Shown here piece by piece: positions 1 to 5,987 of a DNA stretch of 9,814 bases (its first letter is position 1; every line of letters starts with the position of its first letter). The notes under the pieces were generated by a model. It did not search any database. It had not been told where the DNA came from and saw only the letters and a list, made by a program, of their open reading frames with translations. The translations under genes were made by a program, and so were the position numbers. Origin of the DNA: Clostridia bacterium (GTDB taxonomy: Bacteria; Bacillota; Clostridia; Oscillospirales; QAMX01); the NCBI GenBank assembly GCA_024404415.1, contig JAKSPX010000038.1, positions 1-9,814 on the forward strand, written 5' to 3'.

Positions 1-282
1 GGCAAGCTCGCCTACGGCGAGATCACGGTGAAGGACGCGGTTTTCAATAAGCACGTTGCGCTTATCCTTCTCTCCTCCGACGCGGGGAATTCGCTCAAGC
101 GCACTTTTGAGCGCCTCGCAAAGGAGAAGAACATCCCGCTCCTCGTCCTTCCCGACGACAAAAAAAGTCTTGGAGCCGCCATCGGCAAAGAAATGTGTTC
201 GGTGGCAGCTGTGTTAAACAAGGGTCTTGCGGATTCCATTGCCGCAAAAGCCGCAAATCAAATCGGAGGTGGCCATATTTGA
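1..282 (+). CDS. ylxQ: YlxQ-type L7Ae/L30e-family RNA-binding protein (5' end outside the window)
   Basis: Only the C-terminal 93 residues are visible. The frame is open from base 1 and begins GKLAYGEITVKDAV, so the GTG at 28 is an internal Val and not the start; roughly 10-15 residues should lie upstream. The visible part matches the L7Ae/L30e/Gadd45 fold: the early GKLAYGE segment, a hydrophobic strand (VALILLSSDA), a second strand (IPLLVL), then SLGAAIGKE followed by VAAVLNKGLA, which is the RNA-contact end of this family. YlxQ is a small protein of the Bacillota nusA-ylxR-ylxQ-infB cluster. It is thought to bind structured RNA (kink-turn-like), but its exact role is not settled. Its stop codon TGA overlaps the infB TTG start by 4 nt, so the two are probably translationally coupled. 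The family call is confident from sequence plus position. Confidence 0.87.
   Translation, partial: GKLAYGEITVKDAVFNKHVALILLSSDAGNSLKRTFERLAKEKNIPLLVLPDDKKSLGAAIGKEMCSVAAVLNKGLADSIAAKAANQIGGGHI
265..270 (+). promoter_or_regulatory. Ribosome binding site that fixes the infB start at TTG 279
   Basis: GGAGGT lies 8 nt before the TTG at 279, an ideal spacing. The longer open frame from the ATG at 195 would run through the YlxQ gene and add 28 residues unlike any IF2. Translation from TTG 279 gives (M)SLVKYRLNEVAKDF, a normal IF2 N-terminus. A GTG at 288 is the only close alternative, but its spacing from this site is too long to be preferred. Confidence 0.8.
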
Positions 283-2759
283 GTTTAGTGAAGTACCGTT
301 TGAATGAAGTTGCAAAGGATTTTGACGTCTCGAGCAAAGAGATCTCCTCCATCCTTGCAGAATACTCCGAAGCACCCAAGAGCAACCAGAAGGTCCTCGA
401 AGAAAACGAGCTGAATATCATCTTCGACGTCATGACGCTTACCCGCACGCCGTCGGACTTCGAGTCTGCCATGAAGGCAGCCGTGCACCCGGAAGAAAAG
501 GCTCCCGAAGCGCCCAAGGCAGAGGAAGCTCCCGTTCCGGCCGAAGCCCCCAAGGCGGAAGCGCCCAAGGTCGAGTCTCCCAAGGCCGAGGCCCCCAAAG
601 CCGAAGCGCCGAAGGCTCCCGAAAATGCTCCCTCTCCCGTCGAGGAAAAGAAGCCCGCGCCTGAAAAGCCGGCTCAGCCGTCTCAGGCCCGTCCCGCTCC
701 CGCGCCCGCGCCCAAGGCTCCTTCGCAGCCCGCAAAGCCGCAGGCCAAGGATCCTTCCAGGGATCAGCAGAAGTCCCGCAAGCAGACCATCGTGGTCGAC
801 ACCCGTTCCTCCGGCGGGAAGACCGACCTCTCCAAATACGATGAACGCATGGACTCTCTCGCGGACGACCACGTCACCCGTCAGGGCGCGAGCAAGGAAA
901 AATTCAAGAATCAGCAGAAGAAGGGCGCTCCTGTCTCTCAGAAGAAGCGTCAGGAAGAAGCCGAAAAGATCAAGAAGCTCCGTGCCCAGCAGGAAGCCGC
1001 CAAGAAGGCTCCTCGCAAGGTCATGATCCCCGACGAGATCGCCGTCGGCGAGCTTGCCTCCCGCCTCAAGAAGACCGGCGCGGAGGTCGTCAAGGCCCTC
1101 ATGAAGCAGGGTCTCATGGTCTCGCTTTCCCAGACCATCGACTACGACACCGCCGCCCTGATCGCCATGGACTTCGGCGCCAAGGTCGAGCGCGAAGTGC
1201 ATCTCACCATTGAAGAACGCCTCATCGACGACCACGAGGATAAGCCCGAGGATCTCCTCCCCCGCGACCCGGTCGTCGTCGTCATGGGTCACGTCGACCA
1301 CGGCAAGACCTCGCTGCTTGACTATATCCGCAAGAGCCGCGTCGCCGCGGGCGAAGCGGGCGGTATCACCCAGCACATCGGCGCTTACCGCGTCGACGTC
1401 AACGGGAGAAACGTCACCTTCCTCGATACCCCGGGTCACGCCGCCTTCACCTCCATGCGCGCCAGAGGCGCGATGTTCACCGACATCGCCATCCTGGTCG
1501 TCGCCGCAGACGACGGCATCATGCCGCAGACCATCGAATCCATCAACCACGCCCGCGCCGCGAACATTCCGATCGTGGTCGCCATCAATAAATGCGATAA
1601 ACCGCACGCCAACCCCGAACGCATCACCCAGCAGCTCGTCGAGCAGGGTCTCGTGTGGGATGAATGGGGCGGCGACACCACCATCTGCCGCATCTCCGCC
1701 CTCACCGGCGACGGCATTCCCGAACTCTTAGAGATGCTGGTCCTCCAGGCCGATATGCAGGAGCTGAAGGCTAACCCCAACCGTCTGGCCTCCGGCAGCG
1801 TCATCGAAGCCAGACTGGACAAGGGCCGCGGCCCCATCGCCACCCTCCTTGTCCGCAACGGCACCATCCACTCCGGCGATATCGTCATCGCGGGCACCGC
1901 GGTCGGCAAGATCCGCGCCATGACCGATGACAAGGGCCGCCGCATACAGACCGCCGGTCCCTCCGTTCCTGTTGAGATCACCGGTCTTGCCTCCGTCCCG
2001 AACGCGGGCGACTCCTTCAACGTCGTTGAAGATGAGAGAATGGCCAGAGAACTGGTCGAGCAGCGACTCCAGGATGAAAAGAACGAGCTTCAGCACGTGC
2101 AGGGCAAGATGTCGCTTGACGATCTCTTCAGCCAGATCAAGGAAGGCGAAGTCAAGGACCTCAACATCATCATCAAGGGCGACGTGGTCGGCTCTGTCGA
2201 AGCGGTCAGATCGTCGCTTGAAAAGCTCTCCAATGACGAAGTCCGCGTCCGCGTGATCCACGGTGCGGTCGGCGCCATCAGCGAATCTGACGTCATGCTC
2301 GCCGGTGCCTCCAATGCCATCATCGTCGGCTTCAACGTCCGTCCGACGGCCGACGCGAAGGTCTCCGCCGAAGAGCAGAAGGTCGATATCCGCCTCTACC
2401 GCGTCATCTACGACTGCATTGAAGAGATCGAAGCGGCTATGAAGGGCATGTTGGCCCCGAAGTTCCGCGAAGTCGAGCTCGGTTCCGCCGAAGTCCGTCA
2501 GATCTTCAAGGCCTCCTCCATCGGCACCATCGCCGGCTGCATGGTCCGTTCCGGCGTTATCCGCCGCGGCACCAAGATCCGCGTCGTGCGCGACGGCATC
2601 GTCATCCACGAAGGCGACCTCATGGGTCTCAAGCGCTTCAAGGACGATGCGCGCGAGGTTGCCACCGGTTACGAGTGCGGCATCACCCTTGAGAAGTTCA
2701 ACGACATCAAGGAAGGCGACGTCCTCGAAAACTACTATATGGAAGCTTATCAGGAATAA
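279..2759 (+). CDS. infB: Translation initiation factor IF-2
   Basis: GTPase that brings initiator fMet-tRNA to the 30S subunit and promotes 50S joining. The protein is 826 residues from the TTG start. Domains in order: a first IF2_N helical module (about 2-55); a long Ala/Pro/Lys/Glu-rich linker (about 65-270) with five EAPKA-type repeats; a second IF2_N module (about 247-305); the G domain; then beta-barrel domain II, domain III and the C-terminal tRNA-binding domain. G-domain motifs are intact: GHVDHGKT at 337-344, GITQHIG, DTPGH at 383-387, NKCD at 437-440 and SALTG from 473. Cys in NKCD replaces the more usual Met or Ile, at a tolerant position. Length is within the bacterial range, extended by the linker. 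The gene overlaps ylxQ by 4 nt and is followed by a hairpin with a U-rich tract before rbfA. Identification is certain; only the TTG start is inferred. Confidence 0.97.
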   Translation: MSLVKYRLNEVAKDFDVSSKEISSILAEYSEAPKSNQKVLEENELNIIFDVMTLTRTPSDFESAMKAAVHPEEKAPEAPKAEEAPVPAEAPKAEAPKVESPKAEAPKAEAPKAPENAPSPVEEKKPAPEKPAQPSQARPAPAPAPKAPSQPAKPQAKDPSRDQQKSRKQTIVVDTRSSGGKTDLSKYDERMDSLADDHVTRQGASKEKFKNQQKKGAPVSQKKRQEEAEKIKKLRAQQEAAKKAPRKVMIPDEIAVGELASRLKKTGAEVVKALMKQGLMVSLSQTIDYDTAALIAMDFGAKVEREVHLTIEERLIDDHEDKPEDLLPRDPVVVVMGHVDHGKTSLLDYIRKSRVAAGEAGGITQHIGAYRVDVNGRNVTFLDTPGHAAFTSMRARGAMFTDIAILVVAADDGIMPQTIESINHARAANIPIVVAINKCDKPHANPERITQQLVEQGLVWDEWGGDTTICRISALTGDGIPELLEMLVLQADMQELKANPNRLASGSVIEARLDKGRGPIATLLVRNGTIHSGDIVIAGTAVGKIRAMTDDKGRRIQTAGPSVPVEITGLASVPNAGDSFNVVEDERMARELVEQRLQDEKNELQHVQGKMSLDDLFSQIKEGEVKDLNIIIKGDVVGSVEAVRSSLEKLSNDEVRVRVIHGAVGAISESDVMLAGASNAIIVGFNVRPTADAKVSAEEQKVDIRLYRVIYDCIEEIEAAMKGMLAPKFREVELGSAEVRQIFKASSIGTIAGCMVRSGVIRRGTKIRVVRDGIVIHEGDLMGLKRFKDDAREVATGYECGITLEKFNDIKEGDVLENYYMEAYQE
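543..617 (+). repeat. Five 15-nt tandem repeats encoding EAPKA units in the IF2 linker
   Basis: Five consecutive imperfect 15-nt units start at 543, 558, 573, 588 and 603. They encode EAPKA, EAPKV, ESPKA, EAPKA and EAPKA. The units differ mainly at third codon positions, so they are old rather than freshly copied. They sit in the disordered linker between the two IF2_N modules, where length commonly varies between species. Confidence 0.85.
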
Positions 2760-2768
2760 AATCCACCG

Positions 2769-2804
2769 CCGCGGAGGCCGTCATGCGGCCTCCGCGGTTA
2801 TTTT
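2769..2804 (+). terminator. Intrinsic terminator-like hairpin between infB and rbfA
   Basis: A perfect 12-bp inverted repeat: CCGCGGAGGCCG at 2769-2780 pairs with CGGCCTCCGCGG at 2786-2797 around a 5-nt loop TCATG. It is followed directly by TTATTTT (2798-2804). It begins 9 nt after the infB stop codon and ends 24 nt before the rbfA start. By structure this is a Rho-independent terminator. Because rbfA to the last operon gene follow with no clear promoter of their own, it is more likely a partial terminator that lowers downstream expression, or an RNA 3'-end stabiliser, than a complete stop. Confidence 0.75.
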
Positions 2805-2828
2805 GCGATTACACGAGAAAGGAACACC

Positions 2829-3191
2829 ATGTCCAAAATCAGAATCGACCGCATCAACGAGGAGATTTCCCACGCGGTCTCCGAGATCCTGCCCACCGTC
2901 AAGGATCCGCGCGTGCAGGGCGCAGGCATGATCTCGGTCACCCACGTCGACACCGCGGGCGATCTCTCTCTTTCCAAGATCTATTTAAGCGTCTTCCCGC
3001 TCGCCGGGAAAGAAGTCAACTCCAAGGAGCTCACGCAGGGCCTCAAAAGCTGCTCCGGCTACATCCGCAAGGAGCTGGCTTTGCGTGTCAAGCTGCGCCT
3101 CTCGCCCGAGCTTGTCTTTATTCTCGACGACTCGCTCGACCGCGGCGCCAAGGTCATCAACCTCATCAACCAAACCATGAAAGAAGACTGA
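2829..3191 (+). CDS. rbfA: 30S ribosome-binding factor A
   Basis: Small KH-fold protein that binds immature 30S subunits near the 5' end of 16S rRNA and helps complete 16S maturation, especially in the cold. The 120-residue length is typical. The sequence shows the family pattern: an N-terminal basic helix (RIDRINEEISHAVSEIL), KDPRV leading into the first strand, ISVTHVDTAGDLSLSKIYLSV, and the closing block RKELALRVKLRLSPELVFILD followed by DRGAKVINLI. The ATG at 2829 is preceded by AAAGGA with 5 nt spacing. The gene lies in its usual place after infB, but separated from it by the terminator-like hairpin, so its level may depend on read-through. The next gene starts 5 nt after its stop. Confidence 0.96.
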   Translation: MSKIRIDRINEEISHAVSEILPTVKDPRVQGAGMISVTHVDTAGDLSLSKIYLSVFPLAGKEVNSKELTQGLKSCSGYIRKELALRVKLRLSPELVFILDDSLDRGAKVINLINQTMKED

Positions 3192-3196
3192 TCTCC

Positions 3197-4177
3197 ATGC
3201 TTTCTTCCCATCCCGCCTTTTCCGAAGCGGCGTACTCCGCCGCTTCTTTTTTGAAGGAACACGATAACTTCCTTCTCCTCACCCACGCCCATCCCGACGG
3301 CGATACCGTCGGAAGCGCCTTTGCCCTGGCTATGGCACTGCGCGAGTGTGGAAAGACCGCCTACGTCCTCCCCGATCCGCTTTCGAGGAAGGATTTCCTC
3401 CCCTATTTCGCCTCCGTCGCGCCCGAGGGAGACCTCCCTTCCGACCTGACCCTTGTCACGGTGGACGTAGCTGATGGCGCGCTTTTACCCGAATGGTCGG
3501 TGAAATATCTCCCGGAAGTGAAATGTGTGATCGACCACCACACCTCCAACCGCGTCGACTGCGCCCTCAAGTGCGTGGATTCCAAAGCTGCAGCCACCGC
3601 CGAGATCATTTTTGAGATCGTCCATCTCCTCGATCTGCCGCTTTCCGCAACGGTCGCCGGGGGCATCTACATGGCCCTCATGACCGACACCGGCTGCTTC
3701 AAGTATTCCAACGTCCGTCCCCAGACGCTTTTATATGCCTCGGAAGCGCTCGCCGCGGGTGCGGACGCCTTCGGCCTTGCGCGCAAGCTCTTCATGAAGA
3801 AGGCCCCGGCCAGAATGAAGGTGGAGTCCCACGTCATCGCGGGCTTCCGCTATTTCGCCGAGGGAAAGATCACCATGGCCTCTATTTCGCTTGCCGAGAT
3901 CGCCGCCATGAACGCCATTGAGGACGACATCGGCGGGCTCGCCTCGCTGACGGTCATCCCCGAGACCACCGAGATCGGCATCTTTTTGCGCGAAATGGCC
4001 CCGGACGAGGTCAAGGTCTCGGTCCGTACCGACACCTACGTCGACGCGGCGGCTTTATGCGCCAAATTCGGCGGCGGCGGCCACGTCCGCGCGGCGGGCT
4101 GTACGCTGAAAAACACCACCCTTGAAGAAGCCTTCACGCTCATCAGAGAAGAGGCGGAAAAGAGCTTATCATGCTGA
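3197..4177 (+). CDS. nrnA: DHH/DHHA1-family nanoRNase / pAp phosphatase (NrnA-like)
   Basis: Cytoplasmic manganese-dependent phosphoesterase. NrnA homologues degrade very short RNA oligonucleotides and dephosphorylate 3'-phosphoadenosine 5'-phosphate; some relatives cleave cyclic dinucleotide products such as pApA. The protein is 326 residues from the ATG at 3197; the frame stays open further upstream, but that stretch is read as rbfA in another frame. DHH motifs are intact: HAHPDGDTVGS (30-40), VDVAD (89-93) and DHH (113-115). The C-terminal DHHA1 substrate-binding motif GGGGHVRAAG is at 292-301. The ribosome binding site is weak (AAGAAG, about 10 nt upstream), so translation is probably coupled to rbfA, whose stop lies 5 nt before. 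The 3' end overlaps truB by 7 nt. A DHH gene between rbfA and truB is standard in Bacillota. The substrate preference cannot be read from sequence alone. Confidence 0.93.
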   Translation: MLSSHPAFSEAAYSAASFLKEHDNFLLLTHAHPDGDTVGSAFALAMALRECGKTAYVLPDPLSRKDFLPYFASVAPEGDLPSDLTLVTVDVADGALLPEWSVKYLPEVKCVIDHHTSNRVDCALKCVDSKAAATAEIIFEIVHLLDLPLSATVAGGIYMALMTDTGCFKYSNVRPQTLLYASEALAAGADAFGLARKLFMKKAPARMKVESHVIAGFRYFAEGKITMASISLAEIAAMNAIEDDIGGLASLTVIPETTEIGIFLREMAPDEVKVSVRTDTYVDAAALCAKFGGGGHVRAAGCTLKNTTLEEAFTLIREEAEKSLSC

Positions 4178-5073
4178 CATCCGGTCTGATCCCCGTCAAC
4201 AAGCCTGCGGGCATGTCGTCCCACGACGTGGTCAACCGTCTGCGCCGTATCCTCGGCACACGCAAGGTTGGACACTGCGGAACGCTGGACGAAATGGCCA
4301 CCGGCGTGCTCCCGGTCTGCTTCGGCAGGGCGACCCGTGCCTGCGACTTCGCCCAGTCCGCCGACAAAACCTACCGTGCCGCGCTAAAGCTCGGCCTCAC
4401 CACCACCACCGAGGATGTCTGGGGCGAGGTGCTCACCACGACCCCCTCTCACGTCACCGAAGAGCAGTTCCGTGCCGTCCTCCCGCAGTTCATCGGGACG
4501 CTTTCCCAGGTGCCGCCCATGTATTCCGCTCTCAAAAAGGACGGCCAGCGACTTTATGACCTCGCGCGGCAGGGCATCGAGGTGGAGCGCGAAGCGCGCG
4601 AGATCGAGGTCTATTCGATCACACTTCACAATTTTGATGAGACTGCCCAGACGGCCGACCTCTCCTTTGACGTCTCCAAGGGCACCTATATCCGCACCCT
4701 CTGCCACGACATCGGGAAAGCCCTCGGCGTCGGCGGTGTGATGGCTTCGCTTGCGCGCACGCGAAACGGCCGCTACGCCATTGAAAACTGCTTCACCATT
4801 GAAGAACTGCAAACGCACGCCGCGGAAGGAACGCTCGATGAGTGCATCCTCCCGGTGGAAAGCGTGTTCTCGTATCTCCCCCGCTATGATCTCACAGATA
4901 AAGAGGAAGCAGATATGCGCTTCGGGCGCGTCTTTTCCTCCTCCCTTCCCGCCGGAAGAGTTGCGGCCTTTGCGCCAAACGGCGAATTCATCGGCCTCTG
5001 CGAGGTCAAAGACGGCATATTCCGGCTCGTGAAGGGCTTTTATGAAACCGAAAGTCAGGTGATGGGTAAATGA
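4171..5073 (+). CDS. truB: tRNA pseudouridine(55) synthase TruB
   Basis: Converts U55 in the T-loop of most tRNAs to pseudouridine and also acts as a tRNA folding chaperone. At 300 residues it is of normal Bacillota length, with a catalytic domain followed by a C-terminal PUA-like region. Recognised motifs: PVNKPAGMSSHDVV (8-21); the catalytic motif VGHCGTLDEMATGVLPV (33-49) with the nucleophile Asp40; DKTYRA (65-70) with the active-site Tyr68; VPPMYSALKKDG (114-125); and SKGTYIRTLCHDIG (169-182). One oddity is that Asp40 is followed by Glu, where nearly all TruB proteins known to me have Pro (TLDP). The catalytic Asp itself is kept, so activity is expected. The gene overlaps nrnA by 7 nt and ribF by 4 nt (ATGA). 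Confidence 0.96.
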   Translation: MLTSGLIPVNKPAGMSSHDVVNRLRRILGTRKVGHCGTLDEMATGVLPVCFGRATRACDFAQSADKTYRAALKLGLTTTTEDVWGEVLTTTPSHVTEEQFRAVLPQFIGTLSQVPPMYSALKKDGQRLYDLARQGIEVEREAREIEVYSITLHNFDETAQTADLSFDVSKGTYIRTLCHDIGKALGVGGVMASLARTRNGRYAIENCFTIEELQTHAAEGTLDECILPVESVFSYLPRYDLTDKEEADMRFGRVFSSSLPAGRVAAFAPNGEFIGLCEVKDGIFRLVKGFYETESQVMGK

Positions 5074-5987
5074 AACGGGTACTTACCATCGGCCTATTTG
5101 ACGGCGTTCACCTCGGGCATCAGGCACTTTTAACGGCGGCACGTGAAAAGGCGTCCGCGCTCGGCTTACACGCCGCCGCATTGACCTTTTCCGGGCTCGA
5201 CCGCTACAAGGACGTCTATCTCCTCACCTCCCCGGAGGACCGTGACCGGCTCATCACGTCGCTCACCGGCGTCCCGGAGGTCATCACGCTCCCCTTCGAC
5301 CGTGATCTGCGGCGCATGACCGCCGAGAATTTCTTTTTCGACATTCTGATCGGCAAAATGGACGCCGAGCACATCGTCATCGGCGAAAACTTCACCTTCG
5401 GTTCCGACCGCGCAGGCGCGGAAAAGCTCACGGAACTCTGCGACGCCTCCCACGTCGGCCTCAGCGTTTTATCGCTTCGCACACTGGATGGCGCGCCGGT
5501 CTCCTCCTCCCGCATCCGGGACGCCCTGATCCGCGGGGAACTGGATAAAGCCGAGGCGCTTCTCGGTCATCCGCATCTCCTCTCGGGCAAGGTCATCCAC
5601 GGCCGTCAGGTCGGCCGCGAGATCGGCTGTCCCACCATCAACCTCGCCTATCCGCCCGTTCTGGCCCCCATGCCCCACGGCGTGTACGTCACCACCGTCA
5701 CATTATCCGACGGGCGGGTCTTCCCCGGCATTTCCGACCTCGGCGTACACCCCACCTTCGGCGAAAGCGAAGAGGTGTGGCTTGAGACCCACATCCCCGG
5801 ACATACCGTGAACCTCTACGACGAGACGGTCACGGTCAATTTCCGCGCTTTCCTGCGCCCGGAAAAGACCTTCCCCTCCCCGGAAGCGCTCCGTGCCCAG
5901 ATCGGCGAGGACATGAAAGCGGCCGACGCTTACTTCCGGGCGCACCCCGGCCTCTTGTTATTCGAGGAGGGCGATCATGCGGAATAA
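5070..5987 (+). CDS. ribF: Bifunctional riboflavin kinase / FAD synthetase
   Basis: Phosphorylates riboflavin to FMN and adenylylates FMN to FAD. The protein is 305 residues with two domains. The N-terminal FMN adenylyltransferase domain (about 1-160) has GLFDGVHLGHQALL with the nucleotidyltransferase HxGH at 14-17, GENFTFG, and VSSSRIR at 144-150. The C-terminal riboflavin kinase domain (about 165-295) has GKVIHGRQVGREIGCPTIN (173-191), HGVYVTTV, HPTFGE and LETHI with the expected Glu. The N-terminus starts right at the first strand, and the usual PHP after the TF strand is absent (TFSGLDRYKD), as I recall for the short Thermotoga-type enzyme. The kinase loop has GCPT where GFPT is usual. 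The ATG overlaps the truB stop by 4 nt. The truB-ribF pair is conserved across Bacillota. Confidence 0.95.
   Translation: MKRVLTIGLFDGVHLGHQALLTAAREKASALGLHAAALTFSGLDRYKDVYLLTSPEDRDRLITSLTGVPEVITLPFDRDLRRMTAENFFFDILIGKMDAEHIVIGENFTFGSDRAGAEKLTELCDASHVGLSVLSLRTLDGAPVSSSRIRDALIRGELDKAEALLGHPHLLSGKVIHGRQVGREIGCPTINLAYPPVLAPMPHGVYVTTVTLSDGRVFPGISDLGVHPTFGESEEVWLETHIPGHTVNLYDETVTVNFRAFLRPEKTFPSPEALRAQIGEDMKAADAYFRAHPGLLLFEEGDHAE
5964..5971 (+). promoter_or_regulatory. Strong ribosome binding site for the M6-like lipoprotein gene, inside the ribF 3' end
   Basis: GAGGAGGG lies 5 nt before the ATG at 5977, within the last codons of ribF. It is one of the best Shine-Dalgarno matches in the window. 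It supports this start even though the start overlaps ribF by 11 nt, and suggests the protease is translated well on its own. Confidence 0.75.

Noticed and set aside
195..278. Upstream extension of infB from the ATG at 195
   Set aside because: These 28 codons overlap the YlxQ gene in another frame and do not resemble an IF2 N-terminus. The ribosome binding site at 265-270 points to TTG 279.
840..1030. Possible internal start for a shorter IF2 isoform, as known in some bacteria
   Set aside because: In-frame ATGs in this stretch lack a well-spaced ribosome binding site; the only purine run, near 1017-1020, is too close to the ATG at about 1023.
285..1607. Long - strand open frame (440 residues) opposite infB
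   Set aside because: It is a shadow of the GC-rich third positions of infB. Its translation is low-complexity (Gly/Leu/Arg/Asp-rich) with no recognisable domain, while the + strand frame has every IF2 motif.
2783..3196. Upstream extension of the nrnA frame through rbfA
   Set aside because: The region encodes RbfA in another frame. The extension has no DHH-family similarity, and the DHH protein has normal length from the ATG at 3197.
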